A stretch of DNA of 64,000 bases from Streptomyces sp. CGMCC 4.7035 (lineage in GTDB: Bacteria > Actinomycetota > Actinomycetes > Streptomycetales > Streptomycetaceae), in assembly GCF_031583065.1 (NCBI RefSeq), contig NZ_CP134053.1, forward strand, positions 1,860,001 to 1,924,000, in the 5' to 3' direction. The translations under genes and the position numbers were made by a program. Below, piece by piece: positions 26,093 through 35,832 of this stretch. The number at the start of each line of letters is the position of its first letter. The first letter of the stretch is position 1. The notes beneath the pieces are model-generated. The model searched no databases. It saw nothing but the letters and a program-made list of their open reading frames with translations, and was not told the DNA's origin.

Positions 26093-29002
26093 TCACCGGT
26101 CCGGGTGTGACTCCAGCAGCTCCAGCAGCCGCTCCGCCTCCGCCCGCCGCGTGCGGACCGTCTCCGTGTCGCCGTCGGCATCCTCGTACGCGGACAACGC
26201 CGACAGCACCGCACGCGCGCGTGCCGACGCCGCGGCCGGGCGGCGGAGGTCGGCCTCCAGCCGGCCCGCGGCCAGTTCCGCGCCGGTACGGAAATCGAGG
26301 CCGCCCGCGCCGAGGGACTGGAAGACCATGATGGCCTCCGTGACGTGGGCCAACGCCTCCTCGTAGGCCGTGCGCAGCGTCTCCGCGTCCGCGTCGTCGC
26401 CGACCGACCGTGCGATCAACTCGCCGCACTGGCGGTGGGTGTGGCCGAGCTCCATGACCAGCCGGTCACGGGCGTCGTCGTCCGCGGTGGAGGCCGCCGC
26501 CGACGCGCACTCTCCCACCGCCTCCGCCATCAGCTTCCGCGCTGTGTCCAGGCCCGCGTCCCCACCGGCCGCGAGCCACGCCCGGGCACGCAGGGCACGC
26601 ACCAGGCCGTGCGTGTTGCCCAGCTCCCGCCACAGGTCCCCGGCGCGGGCATACGCACGGTCCGCCTCCGCCGGCAGGTCCGCGCGGCCCAGCGCCTCCG
26701 CGGCCAGGTGGGCCAGCATCGCGTGGTCGCGCTGCTCCGGCCAGTGCCGGGCGATCTCCGCGGCCCGCAGCCACCGCTCCGCCGCCGCGCGGTGCTCGCC
26801 CAGCTCCGTATGGCAGTCGCCGAGCCACCACTGCGTCTGCACGATCGCCCCGTCGCCGTGCGTCTCGGTGGTCAGATCGGGCAACGCCGACTCCAGCACC
26901 TCGGCCGCCTCGGCGAAACGCCCCTGCTGGAGCAGGAAACCGCCCAGCTGGTGCCGCGCCCACGCGCCCAGCGTGGGGCCCTCGCCCGCCTCGTCGGCCC
27001 AGTGCGCCGCCTCCAAGGCGTGCTCGGCGGCCTGATCGAGCTGTCCCGACGCACCCAGCGCCTCCGCCAGCTGGAGGTGAAGCTGCGCCTGCCCGACCGG
27101 CTCCAGATGCCCCTGGCCGTGCTCCAGCGCCGCGCGGGCCGCCCGCTGCGCCACCTCCGCGTCGCCCAGCTGCCGCGCCATCCCGGCCAGCTGTGCCTCG
27201 TGTTCCACCGCGAACCACGGAAGTCCCGCCGCGACGTACTCCTCGGCCGCCCGCGCCAGCAGCTCAGTGGCGGCCTGAGCGTCCCCGGCACGCGCCGCCA
27301 GCTCCCCGAGCATCGCCTTCGCATCCGCCGCCCGGGACGCGAGGCGTACCTGCGACGTGTGCGGCTCGGCGAACGCCAGCAGTTCCCGCACGGCCTCCTC
27401 GGCGGCCTCCGTGGAGTCGTCGTCCTCGTGCAGCCGGTGCATCAGGATGCGGGCCCGTCCCACGAGCACGGACGCCGTCTGCCGCACCCCGGTCCCGCCC
27501 TCCTCGAAGAGGGCGAGCACCTCCTCGCGCAGCCCGGTGACCGTCTGCAGCGCCTCGTCGGCGTCGCCCGTCAGCGCGCGTACGAACGCTCCACGCGCGC
27601 GTGCCGCCAGCGCCTCCCCGGGGTCGCCCGCCGCCGCATACAACTCGGCCGACCGCTCGAAGAGTTCGGCGCCCTCCGGGCCACGGCTCAGTGCCTCATG
27701 GTCGACGAGGTCCGCGCGGTCCCGGGGGTCCAGCTCCTGGCCCTCCGCGGCGCGCGCCACCGCGGCCCACGCGTTCATGGCGTCCGGGTGCAGAGCGTCG
27801 TTCAGGCGCCGGGCCTCGGCGACCAGGGCCGGAAGGTCTCGCTCCTGGACCGGGGCGACCGGCGGCGGTGCCACGGGCGCCGGACGGGCCGCCGTACGCA
27901 CGCCCAGCGGGAGCCGGTCCACCAACGGGCGGCGGTCCATCCGCTCCCGGGTGCGCTCACCGACGTACCGCGTGCCGTTGCGCGTGTCGAAGCGGGCGGC
28001 GAGCGCAAGCGCCTCCTCGCGCGCGTGGGCGGCCAGTTCGCGCGCGGTCCACTCCCGGCCCGCCGGGCCCGGCACCGACTGGTCGCCGAATCCCAGCTCG
28101 ACCAGCCGGTCCATCAACAGCGCCACCACCGCCAGGAAGTCCAGCTTGCTGCGCGGCTCCCCGGAGTCGGTGAAGTACGTCGGCCGCTCGGCCAGGAGTT
28201 CGAGGCCGCGTGCCTCGTTGCCGGTCAGCGCGCAGAACTCCACGTGGTCCGCGTACGAGCCGCGCATGCTCTCCATGGCCCGTACCAGCCGGAAGCCGCG
28301 CAGGTGGTGGGCCCGCGCCTCGTCCAGGCGGCCCAGACGCAGCAGCGGCAGCAGGGAGGAGGCCAGCACCGCGTGCGGCTCGTGCGCGCACACGTACTCG
28401 CCCTCAAGGACCGGCCGCCACAGCTGAAGCGCCTGCTCGTCCTCGCCCTTGTGCGCCTGCCACCACCCCTGGTCGTGCAGCTCGCACGCGTGGCAGTCGG
28501 CCATGCTGTCCCGGTCGGCGGCCAGCCATGCCCCGTACGCCCGCTCGGCGCGTTCCAGGTCCCCGATGTGCGCGGCGACGCTGAACTCGGCGCTGCGCAC
28601 CGCCCGTTCGGAGTGCCCGGCCAGCCGGTAGCGGCGCTCCATCTCGCCGAGCCACTTCTCCATGACGTCGAGCCGGATGTGCGGCTGACCCAGCATGCCC
28701 GACGACATCCACTTGAAGACCCAGAACAGCGAATGGGCCTCGTACTCGTCGAAGTCCTCAGGGCGCTCGTCCCACATGCGCAGCAGACGCGCGAACGGGA
28801 CGAACACCTTGTCCTTCTCGGAGCTGTAGTTGTAGACCTTCAGCTGGTGCCCGAGCGCCTCGATCACGGCCAGCGGGATGTTCAGCTTCTCCGCCTCCAC
28901 GAGCAGCTGCTCCGCGCGCGCGTTGCGCGCCGGCCCCTCCGGCTGCTCGTAGTTTTCCGCCATCGCCTGGCGCAGTGAGTCGAAGTCCATGACCTGGCTC
29001 AT
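26093..29002 (-). CDS. Large TPR-repeat protein coupled to HSP90-like gene
   Basis: This 969-residue, probably cytosolic, all-helical protein (MSQVMDFDSLRQAMAENYEQ) is built of TPR-like repeats throughout, with Ala/Leu/Glu-rich helix pairs such as AAELLARAAEEYVAAGLPWF and AEEALGRADLPAEADRAYARAGDLW. A Pro/Ala-rich linker near residues 358-385 (RPAPVAPPPVAPVQERDL) splits it into two solenoids. No enzymatic domain, signal peptide or membrane segment is seen. Its ATG (29000-29002) overlaps the stop of the upstream HSP90-like gene, so the two are made together. A co-chaperone or scaffold role for the HSP90-like ATPase is an inference from this coupling and from the use of TPR partners by eukaryotic HSP90. 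Confidence 0.85.
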   Translation of the reverse strand: MSQVMDFDSLRQAMAENYEQPEGPARNARAEQLLVEAEKLNIPLAVIEALGHQLKVYNYSSEKDKVFVPFARLLRMWDERPEDFDEYEAHSLFWVFKWMSSGMLGQPHIRLDVMEKWLGEMERRYRLAGHSERAVRSAEFSVAAHIGDLERAERAYGAWLAADRDSMADCHACELHDQGWWQAHKGEDEQALQLWRPVLEGEYVCAHEPHAVLASSLLPLLRLGRLDEARAHHLRGFRLVRAMESMRGSYADHVEFCALTGNEARGLELLAERPTYFTDSGEPRSKLDFLAVVALLMDRLVELGFGDQSVPGPAGREWTARELAAHAREEALALAARFDTRNGTRYVGERTRERMDRRPLVDRLPLGVRTAARPAPVAPPPVAPVQERDLPALVAEARRLNDALHPDAMNAWAAVARAAEGQELDPRDRADLVDHEALSRGPEGAELFERSAELYAAAGDPGEALAARARGAFVRALTGDADEALQTVTGLREEVLALFEEGGTGVRQTASVLVGRARILMHRLHEDDDSTEAAEEAVRELLAFAEPHTSQVRLASRAADAKAMLGELAARAGDAQAATELLARAAEEYVAAGLPWFAVEHEAQLAGMARQLGDAEVAQRAARAALEHGQGHLEPVGQAQLHLQLAEALGASGQLDQAAEHALEAAHWADEAGEGPTLGAWARHQLGGFLLQQGRFAEAAEVLESALPDLTTETHGDGAIVQTQWWLGDCHTELGEHRAAAERWLRAAEIARHWPEQRDHAMLAHLAAEALGRADLPAEADRAYARAGDLWRELGNTHGLVRALRARAWLAAGGDAGLDTARKLMAEAVGECASAAASTADDDARDRLVMELGHTHRQCGELIARSVGDDADAETLRTAYEEALAHVTEAIMVFQSLGAGGLDFRTGAELAAGRLEADLRRPAAASARARAVLSALSAYEDADGDTETVRTRRAEAERLLELLESHPDR

Positions 29003-30846
29003 CGGTGGCCTCCCTCCGGGGAGTTGGGATGCGTGGCCCATTCCAGGAGCCCGATGAACGCGCGGTTCAGCAGCGCGGAGTCGGCGGGCCTCAGGGGGCG
29101 CTGCGCCATCAGCAGGGCCTGACCGTAGAGGGACTCGGTGGCGGTGCCGATCAGCTCCGGGTCGTCCAGGGAGCTGATCCTTCGGATCAGCGGGTTGAGG
29201 TGGTTGAGGACGAGGCGCGCACGGGGCGCGCTGCCCCGCAGCGAGCCCAGGATCCCCGCCCACAGATCGTCGGCCTGCTCCTCGGCCTCCGCGCGCGCCT
29301 GCTCGTGACGGGCCGCCCGGTCGTCCAGGTGCAGCGCGGGCACGGACAGCGGATGGAACGCCCGGAGCACGACGTCGCAGCCCAGGGGGTCCAGTTTGGC
29401 GCGCGCGGCCCCCAGGAAGGCCGACAACGCCAGCTCCTCCGCCGGGTCGACCGCGTCCAGATGCGCGGTCACGGTGTCCGCGTCCAGTTCCGCGACCACC
29501 GTCCCCGGGCGCACCGACGGCAGCGCCTCCACCAGCTCGCTGTCGTACGTGTAGCCGCCGTTGACCACACCGACACCTTGCGCGGAGGCGATCGGCGCGA
29601 CCTGACGGTACTCCTCCACGGTCCGCGTGAAGTGCACGACCGGATGCCGCTGCGCGAACTCCTCCAGGGACAGCCGCCCGTCCGTCGTCTCGAAGGGCAG
29701 CCACGGCAGCATGGTGCGCAGCATCTCCTTGTCGTGCCGAGCGAGCGACTTCACGCCCAGGTAGTGCACGGACAGGAAGGCGGCGAGACGCTCGGGGTCA
29801 CCGGCCGCGAGCCCCGTCAGCCACGACCGGATGCGCTCCCCGAGGGCCTCGCGCACGGCCCCCAGGGTCTCGTCCTCGTACAGCGACTCGCGCGACGCCG
29901 TGGGCCGCAGACTGTCCGTGTCGAGCACACAGCGCACGAAGAACGCCCAGTCGGGCAGCAGCTGTTCGGCACGCTCGGTCAGCAGCATGCCCTTCAGGTG
30001 CACACGGTGGCTCGCGCGCTGGGCCGGGCTGACCGCGGTCGGCAGTACGTACGCCACGCCCCGGATCCCGGCGAGCGGCACGTCCAGGTCGATCGTGTCC
30101 AGCGGGGTGAAACCGAACAGGTCGTGACAGTGGCGCGCCAGGGCCACCCTTCGGGTGGTGGGGGAGGGGTACGCGCGGTCCCAGGGCGCCGGCAGGTCCG
30201 TGATCGCCTCGTCGCCGACCCTGACGTCGTACGGCAGCAGCGACCCGAAGTCCCGCGCCAGGGAGCGCACCCGGTCCGCGGAGAGCCAGTCGGCGGCGCC
30301 GGGACGCGCCACCAGGTGCACGGTGGTGCCGGGTTCCGGACGGGCATCGTGCGGCAACGTCCGTACGACGTACGAGCCGTCGTCGGCCGCCGTCCACTCC
30401 ACGGGCGCCGCGTCCGGCGTACGGGCGCTGCGGCTGACGACCCGGATGCGCTCGGCGACGACGAAACAGGCCAGCAGCCCGATGCCGAACTGCCCCAGGA
30501 AGTCGGAGCGTGCCTCCTGGAGGCCGTCGGCCCGCTTCGAACTGCGTCCGATGGTGGCGAGGAGGCTGTGCACGTCGGACTCGGTGAGCCCGACACCCGA
30601 GTCCTCGACACGGAGGGCGCCGCCGTCCGCATACAGCCGGACCGTGGCGGGCGCGTCCGGCTGCTCGGCCCGGCGCGCGGTGATCGCGTCCACGGCGTTC
30701 TGCAGCAGCTCGCGCAGATAGACCTTGGGGCTGGAGTAGAGATGATGGGAGAGCAGGTCCACGAGACCGCGCAGGTCGACCTGGAACGTATGAGGTGAAT
30801 GAGGTGACTGTGGTGCCTGTGATGACTGCGAGGTCTGGGAGTCCAT
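28999..30846 (-). CDS. HSP90-family (HtpG-like) ATPase
   Basis: This 615-residue chaperone-like protein of the GHKL ATPase class retains the HSP90 nucleotide motifs: YLRELLQNAVDAI (catalytic Glu and Mg Asn), VEDSGVGLTESDV (adenine Asp), TIGRSSKR, and FLGQFGIGLLACFVVA in the lid. The middle domain has LRPTASRESLYEDETLG (the catalytic-loop Arg region) and the C-terminal domain contains LNHLNPLIRRISSL. The length is near that of HtpG, but identity to ordinary HtpG looks low and there is no MEEVD tail. The start is ATG 30846, after a Ser/Gln/Pro-rich leader is counted as coding; GTG two codons upstream is possible. It is followed, with an ATGA overlap, by the TPR gene. Confidence 0.9.
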   Translation of the reverse strand: MDSQTSQSSQAPQSPHSPHTFQVDLRGLVDLLSHHLYSSPKVYLRELLQNAVDAITARRAEQPDAPATVRLYADGGALRVEDSGVGLTESDVHSLLATIGRSSKRADGLQEARSDFLGQFGIGLLACFVVAERIRVVSRSARTPDAAPVEWTAADDGSYVVRTLPHDARPEPGTTVHLVARPGAADWLSADRVRSLARDFGSLLPYDVRVGDEAITDLPAPWDRAYPSPTTRRVALARHCHDLFGFTPLDTIDLDVPLAGIRGVAYVLPTAVSPAQRASHRVHLKGMLLTERAEQLLPDWAFFVRCVLDTDSLRPTASRESLYEDETLGAVREALGERIRSWLTGLAAGDPERLAAFLSVHYLGVKSLARHDKEMLRTMLPWLPFETTDGRLSLEEFAQRHPVVHFTRTVEEYRQVAPIASAQGVGVVNGGYTYDSELVEALPSVRPGTVVAELDADTVTAHLDAVDPAEELALSAFLGAARAKLDPLGCDVVLRAFHPLSVPALHLDDRAARHEQARAEAEEQADDLWAGILGSLRGSAPRARLVLNHLNPLIRRISSLDDPELIGTATESLYGQALLMAQRPLRPADSALLNRAFIGLLEWATHPNSPEGGHR

Positions 30847-31016
30847 CGTCACTGCGCCGCGGGTGGGGGCCGGTCGACGGCGCGGGGTCGGGCGGTCCCG
30901 GTGGGGCGGTGACCGCGGAGGCGAGCCGGAGGAATGCGCCATCCTAGGCCCCGAACGACCGGCCTGACCAGCGGATTTCCAAGACGTATACGGCATTGTC
31001 AGTGGCGTGGTGTGCA

Positions 31017-33221
31017 ATGGATCTCGTGCCCGCACTGGAAGAACCACTGAAGAAGGTGCTCGGCCCCGCCACCGCGAAGGTGATGGCCGAGCACCTCGGC
31101 CTGCACACCGTCGGAGACCTGCTCCACCATTACCCGCGCAGATACGAGGAGCGCGGTCAGCTCACCCACCTCGCCGACCTGCCCATGGACGAGCACGTCA
31201 CGGTGGTCGCCCAGGTCGCCGACGCCCGTCTGCACACCTTCGCCTCGGCCAAGGCCCCTCGCGGCAAGGGCCAGCGTCTGGAGGTCACGATCACCGACGG
31301 CAGCGGCCGCCTCCAACTGGTCTTCTTCGGCAACGGCGTGCACAAGCCCCACAAGGAACTCCTGCCGGGCACCCGCGCGCTGTTCGCGGGCAAGGTCTCC
31401 GTCTTCAACCGCAAACTCCAACTCGCCCATCCGGCATACGAGTTGCTGCGCGGCGAGGATGTGTCCGAGACGGTGGACAGCTGGGCGGGCGCCCTGATCC
31501 CCCTCTACCCCGCCACGGCCAAGCTGGAGTCCTGGAAGATCGCCAAGGCGGTGCAGACGGTGCTGCCGAGCGCCCAGGAGGCGATCGACCCCCTGCCGGA
31601 CTCCCTCCGCGACGGCCGCGGTCTGGTCTCCCTTCCCGAGGCTCTCCTCAAGATCCACCGCCCGCACACGAAGGCGGACATCGCCGACGCCCGCTCCCGG
31701 CTCAAGTGGGACGAGGCCTTCGTCCTCCAAGTCGCTCTGGCCCGCCGCCGCCACGCGGACACCCAACTCCAGGCGATCGCCCGGAAGCCCAAGCCGGACG
31801 GCCTGCTGACGGCCTTCGACGACCGCCTCCCCTTCACCCTCACCGAAGGCCAGCAGAAGGTCTCGAAGGAGATCTTCGACGACCTGGCGACCGAGCATCC
31901 GATGCACCGGCTGCTCCAGGGAGAGGTCGGAAGTGGAAAAACCATGGTGGCCCTGCGCGCCATGCTCGCCGTCGTGGACGCCGGCGGGCAGGCCGCCATG
32001 CTCGCGCCCACCGAAGTGCTCGCCCAGCAGCACCACCGGTCCGTCGTCGAGATGATGGGGGAGCTGGCCGAGGGAGGGATGCTGGGCGGGGCCGAGCAGG
32101 CCACCAAGGTGGTGCTGCTCACGGGGTCCATGGGGGCGGCGGCGCGGCGGCAGGCGCTGCTCGATCTCGTCACCGGGGAGGCCGGGATCGTGATCGGCAC
32201 CCATGCGCTGATCGAGGACAAGGTGCAGTTCCATGACCTCGGCCTTGTCGTGGTCGACGAGCAGCACCGGTTCGGGGTGGAGCAGCGGGACGCGCTGCGC
32301 GGCAAGGGCAAGCAGCCGCCGCACCTGCTGGTGATGACCGCCACGCCGATTCCCCGGACCGTCGCCATGACCGTATTCGGCGACCTGGAGACCTCCGTTC
32401 TCGACCAGCTCCCGGCCGGGCGTTCGCCGATCGCCAGCCATGTGGTGCCGGCCGCCGACAAACCGCACTTCCTGGCGCGCGCCTGGGAGCGTGTGCGCGA
32501 GGAGGTCGAGGGCGGGCATCAGGCGTACGTCGTGTGCCCCCGCATCGGCGATGAGGAGGACGATCCGAAGAAGGCGAAGAAGTCGCCCGAGGACGAGGCG
32601 GAGAAGCGGCCCCCGCTCGCTGTTCTCGATATCGCCGACCAACTCGCCAAGGGGCCGTTGCAGGGACTCCGGGTCGAGGTGCTGCACGGGCGAATGCACC
32701 CCGACGACAAGGACGCGGTGATGCGCCGGTTCGCCGCCGGGGAGACGGACGTCCTGGTCGCGACGACGGTCATCGAGGTGGGCGTCAACGTCCCGAACGC
32801 CACGGCGATGGTGATCATGGACGCCGACCGCTTCGGGGTCTCACAGCTCCACCAGCTGCGTGGCCGGGTCGGCCGGGGCTCGGCGCCGGGGCTGTGCCTC
32901 CTGGTCACCGAGATGCCGGAGGCGAGCGCGGCCCGCCAGCGCCTGAACGCGGTGGCGTCCACCCTCGACGGCTTCGAACTCTCCCGCATCGACCTCGAAC
33001 AGCGCCGCGAGGGCGACGTGCTCGGCCAGGCCCAGTCCGGCGTCCGTTCCTCGCTGCGCATGCTGGCGGTCATCGAGGACGAGGAGATCATCGCCGAGGC
33101 CCGCGAGGAGGCGGCGGCGGTGGTGGCCGCCGACCCCGACCTGGAGCGACTGCCCGGCCTGCGCACGGCCTTGGAGGCGCTGCTGGACGACGAGCGGGAG
33201 CAGTACCTGGAAAAGGGCTGA
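31017..33221 (+). CDS. recG: ATP-dependent DNA helicase RecG
   Basis: This 734-residue branch-migration helicase remodels stalled forks and recombination intermediates. The N-terminal wedge/OB region includes YPRRYEERGQLTHLADLP. Helicase motifs: GEVGSGKTMVALRAML (I), ADV/PTEVLAQQHHRS (Ia), VDEQHRFGVEQRDAL (II), MTATPIPRTVAMTVFGDLE (III), VATTVIEVGVNVPNATAMVIMDADRFG (V) and LHQLRGRVGRGSAPGLC (VI). A charged insert of about 22 residues (EEDDPKKAKKSPEDEAEKRP) lies in the second RecA domain. The ATG at 31017 gives MDLVPALEEPLKKVLG. The gene is divergent from the HSP90-like gene. Confidence 0.97.
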   Translation: MDLVPALEEPLKKVLGPATAKVMAEHLGLHTVGDLLHHYPRRYEERGQLTHLADLPMDEHVTVVAQVADARLHTFASAKAPRGKGQRLEVTITDGSGRLQLVFFGNGVHKPHKELLPGTRALFAGKVSVFNRKLQLAHPAYELLRGEDVSETVDSWAGALIPLYPATAKLESWKIAKAVQTVLPSAQEAIDPLPDSLRDGRGLVSLPEALLKIHRPHTKADIADARSRLKWDEAFVLQVALARRRHADTQLQAIARKPKPDGLLTAFDDRLPFTLTEGQQKVSKEIFDDLATEHPMHRLLQGEVGSGKTMVALRAMLAVVDAGGQAAMLAPTEVLAQQHHRSVVEMMGELAEGGMLGGAEQATKVVLLTGSMGAAARRQALLDLVTGEAGIVIGTHALIEDKVQFHDLGLVVVDEQHRFGVEQRDALRGKGKQPPHLLVMTATPIPRTVAMTVFGDLETSVLDQLPAGRSPIASHVVPAADKPHFLARAWERVREEVEGGHQAYVVCPRIGDEEDDPKKAKKSPEDEAEKRPPLAVLDIADQLAKGPLQGLRVEVLHGRMHPDDKDAVMRRFAAGETDVLVATTVIEVGVNVPNATAMVIMDADRFGVSQLHQLRGRVGRGSAPGLCLLVTEMPEASAARQRLNAVASTLDGFELSRIDLEQRREGDVLGQAQSGVRSSLRMLAVIEDEEIIAEAREEAAAVVAADPDLERLPGLRTALEALLDDEREQYLEKG

Positions 33222-33226
33222 GGACA

Positions 33227-33244
33227 GCGCCCCGAAAGGGGCGC
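33227..33244 (+). terminator. Short hairpin after recG
   Basis: GCGCCCC (33227-33233) and GGGGCGC (33238-33244) form a 7-bp stem on a GAAA loop, directly behind the recG stop. A weak terminator or stability element is possible. Confidence 0.55.
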
Positions 33245-33382
33245 GGGGCCGTGTCGGCACGCGGCTCCGCGGCATGGGCGCGAGCACCCCCCGAATCCGC
33301 AGCCGCGCACGAGACAAAGCCACTCCTCGGCCCTCGCCTGCCAAACTGGATCCGTAACCATCCCCACGACCAAGGATCCGAG

Positions 33383-33970
33383 ATGACCCGCGTGATCGCC
33401 GGCGCAGCCGGCGGACGCCGACTGGCCGTCCCGCCGGGAACCGGCACCCGCCCCACCTCCGACCGGGCGCGCGAGGGCCTCTTCTCCACCTGGCAGTCCC
33501 TCCTCGGCGGCCCGCTGGACGGCGAGCGGGTCCTCGACCTGTACGCCGGCTCGGGCGCCGTCGGCCTGGAGGCCCTGTCCCGCGGGGCCGGCCACATCCT
33601 CCTCGTCGAGGCCGACGCCCGGGCCGTCCGGACCGTCCGTGAGAACGTCCGGACACTCGGTCTGCCCGGCGCCGAAGTCAGGGCGGGCAAAGCGGAACAG
33701 ATCATCCGGACACCGGCGCCGTCGGACCCGTACGACATCGTCTTCCTGGACCCCCCGTACGCGGTTTCCGACGAGGATCTTCGCGAGATTCTGCTCACAC
33801 TCCGGACGGGGGGCTGGCTCGCGGCCGACGCCCTCGTCACCGTGGAGCGCAGCACCAGAGGCGGAGAATTCCGGTGGCCGGACGGCTTCGACGCGATCCG
33901 GGCCCGTCGTTACGGCGAAGGGACGTTTTGGTACGGTCGCGCCGCCTCTACGTGCGAAGACGCACGATGA
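33383..33970 (+). CDS. rsmD: 16S rRNA (guanine-966-N2)-methyltransferase
   Basis: This 195-residue SAM-dependent enzyme methylates G966 of 16S rRNA. Motifs: [35 protein letters not shown] (RNA-binding N-terminus), SAM motif [20 protein letters not shown], and catalytic FLDPPY. ATG 33383 follows AAGGATCCGAG. The gene ends shortly before coaD, the usual bacterial rsmD-coaD pair. Confidence 0.95.
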   Translation: MTRVIAGAAGGRRLAVPPGTGTRPTSDRAREGLFSTWQSLLGGPLDGERVLDLYAGSGAVGLEALSRGAGHILLVEADARAVRTVRENVRTLGLPGAEVRAGKAEQIIRTPAPSDPYDIVFLDPPYAVSDEDLREILLTLRTGGWLAADALVTVERSTRGGEFRWPDGFDAIRARRYGEGTFWYGRAASTCEDAR

Positions 33971-33996
33971 CCGGACCGGAGAGCGAGGGATCACAA

Positions 33997-34476
33997 GTGC
34001 GCCGCGCCGTCTGTCCCGGGTCGTTCGACCCGATCACCAACGGACACCTCGACATCATTGCCCGCGCCTCCAAGCTGTACGACGAGGTGTACGTCGCGGT
34101 GATGATCAACAAGTCCAAGAAGGGCCTGTTCGAGATCGACGAGCGGATCGATCTGATCCGCCAGGTCACCGCCGAGTTCGGGAACGTGGAGGTGGAGGCC
34201 TTCCACGGCCTGCTGGTCGACTTCTGCAAGCAGCGTGACATCCCCGCGATCGTCAAGGGCCTGCGCGCCGTCAGCGACTTCGACTACGAGCTGCAGATGG
34301 CCCAGATGAACAACGGCCTCTCGGGTGTGGAGACCCTCTTCGTGCCTACCAATCCCACCTACAGCTTCCTGTCCTCCTCGCTCGTCAAGGAGGTCGCCGC
34401 CTGGGGTGGAGACGTCTCCCACCTGGTGCCCCCGGTCGTTCTGGAGGCCCTCGACCAGCGCCTCAGGAAGGACTGA
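33997..34476 (+). CDS. coaD: Phosphopantetheine adenylyltransferase
   Basis: This 159-residue enzyme makes dephospho-CoA from 4'-phosphopantetheine and ATP. It carries [23 protein letters not shown] (nucleotidyltransferase TxGH motif), [20 protein letters not shown], and the [17 protein letters not shown] end motif. GTG 33997 is chosen because it gives the standard N-terminus and has GAGCGAGGGA upstream. An ATG at 33967, overlapping the rsmD stop as ATGA, would add 10 residues and is the alternative. Confidence 0.95.
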   Translation: MRRAVCPGSFDPITNGHLDIIARASKLYDEVYVAVMINKSKKGLFEIDERIDLIRQVTAEFGNVEVEAFHGLLVDFCKQRDIPAIVKGLRAVSDFDYELQMAQMNNGLSGVETLFVPTNPTYSFLSSSLVKEVAAWGGDVSHLVPPVVLEALDQRLRKD

Positions 34477-34597
34477 GCGGGCCGCGGCCGGCCCCTCGGA
34501 ACCTGACAGGCCGTCACCCGGTGTCGGTCGGGGCGGGAGTGGTCGTACAGTCGACCCGTCCGTCTCCAACACAGCTGTAGAGAGTGGCGAGCACACG

Positions 34598-35668
34598 GTG
34601 GACGTGCAGAAGAAGCTCGACGAGATCGTGGCGATGGTCTCCGGCGCCCGGGGCATGCCCATGTCGGCCTCGTGCGTGGTCAACCGCGCCGAGCTGCTCT
34701 CGATGCTGGAGGAGGTGCGCGCGGCGCTGCCCGACTCCCTGGCCCAGGCCCAGGAGCTGATCGGCGACCGTGAGCAGATGGTCGAGCGGGCCCGCCAGGA
34801 GGCCGAGCGGATCATCGAGACCGCGCACGCCGAACGCGGCTCCCTGATCTCCGACACGGAGGTCGCCCGCCGCTCCCAGAACGAGGCCGACCGCATCCTC
34901 ACCGAGGCCCGTCAGGAGGCCGAGGAGGTCCGCGCCGAGGCCGACGACTACGTCGACTCCAAGCTCGCCAACTTCGAGGTCGTCCTCACCAAGACCCTCG
35001 GCTCGGTCGGCCGCGGCCGCGAGAAGCTCCTCGGCACCGGTCCCGGCCTCGACGAGCAGGGGTACGAGGACGAGGACGCCCCCGAGCGCAGTCACGACCC
35101 CGAGACCCTGCGCCGCGACGCCGACGCGTACGTGGACGCCAAGCTCGGTGCCTTCGAGGCCGTCCTCGCCAAGACCCTGGAGGCCGTCGGCAAGGGCCGG
35201 CAGAAGCTGCACGGCCGTATCGCCACCGACGACCTGGGCGCCCTCGCCGACGACATGACGACCGTCCAGCACTCCAGCGACGCTGACTACCTCGCCGACC
35301 TCGCGGCCCTGGCCGACACCCCGGACCGGACGCCCGCGGCCCCTGCCCGGGCACCCGCGATCCCGGCCCAGCAGACTGAGCCGGCCTACGCGCAGCAGCA
35401 GGACCCCTACGGCTATCAGCAGACCGACCAGTACGGCTACCAGCAGGCGTACGCCCAGCAGGACCCCTACGGCTACCAGCAGGCCGACCCGTACGCCGCC
35501 TACCCGCAGGCGCAGACGTACGACCAGCAGGCCGCGTACGACCAGGGACAGGGCGGGCACCAGGGGTACGCCCAGGACAACGCGCTGGACGAGACAAGCC
35601 TCTTCGACACGACCATGATCAGCGCCGAGCAGCTGCGAGCCTACGAACAGGGGCGCGGCGGTCACTGA
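34598..35668 (+). CDS. Coiled-coil protein with duplicated helical unit and Tyr/Gln-rich tail
   Basis: This 356-residue protein is often annotated as an ATP synthase subunit B-like or DivIVA-like protein in Streptomyces, though no such function is shown. Residues 1-90 are VDVQKKLDEIVAMVSGARGM and a charged helix (RARQEAERIIETAHAERG). Two similar helical units follow: DDYVDSKLANFEVVLTKTL near 116-145 and DAYVDAKLGAFEAVLAKTL near 176-205, an internal duplication. The tail has repeated DPYGYQQ units, like other Streptomyces cytoskeletal proteins. GTG 34598 is the start. The context (rsmD-coaD upstream, rpmF-rnc downstream) is conserved in my memory of the genus. Confidence 0.85.
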   Translation: MDVQKKLDEIVAMVSGARGMPMSASCVVNRAELLSMLEEVRAALPDSLAQAQELIGDREQMVERARQEAERIIETAHAERGSLISDTEVARRSQNEADRILTEARQEAEEVRAEADDYVDSKLANFEVVLTKTLGSVGRGREKLLGTGPGLDEQGYEDEDAPERSHDPETLRRDADAYVDAKLGAFEAVLAKTLEAVGKGRQKLHGRIATDDLGALADDMTTVQHSSDADYLADLAALADTPDRTPAAPARAPAIPAQQTEPAYAQQQDPYGYQQTDQYGYQQAYAQQDPYGYQQADPYAAYPQAQTYDQQAAYDQGQGGHQGYAQDNALDETSLFDTTMISAEQLRAYEQGRGGH

Positions 35669-35832
35669 GCGTGCCGGGTACGCGGGTCCGGAGCGCCCCG
35701 AGCGCACCGGATTGGGCTGAGAGCGAAAGGTCCAGTATCCTGGCTCTTCGGTCGCGCGTACCCTTCGCGATCAGCGCTGCCCGGAACACCACGGGTAGGC
35801 GTCCCCTCAGAACTCGAAGATCGAAAGCAGGA

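Noticed and set aside
33967..33996. Upstream ATG of coaD overlapping the rsmD stop
   Set aside because: It would add ten residues before the conserved start of the family. GTG 33997 has a better-placed GAGGGA and gives the standard length.
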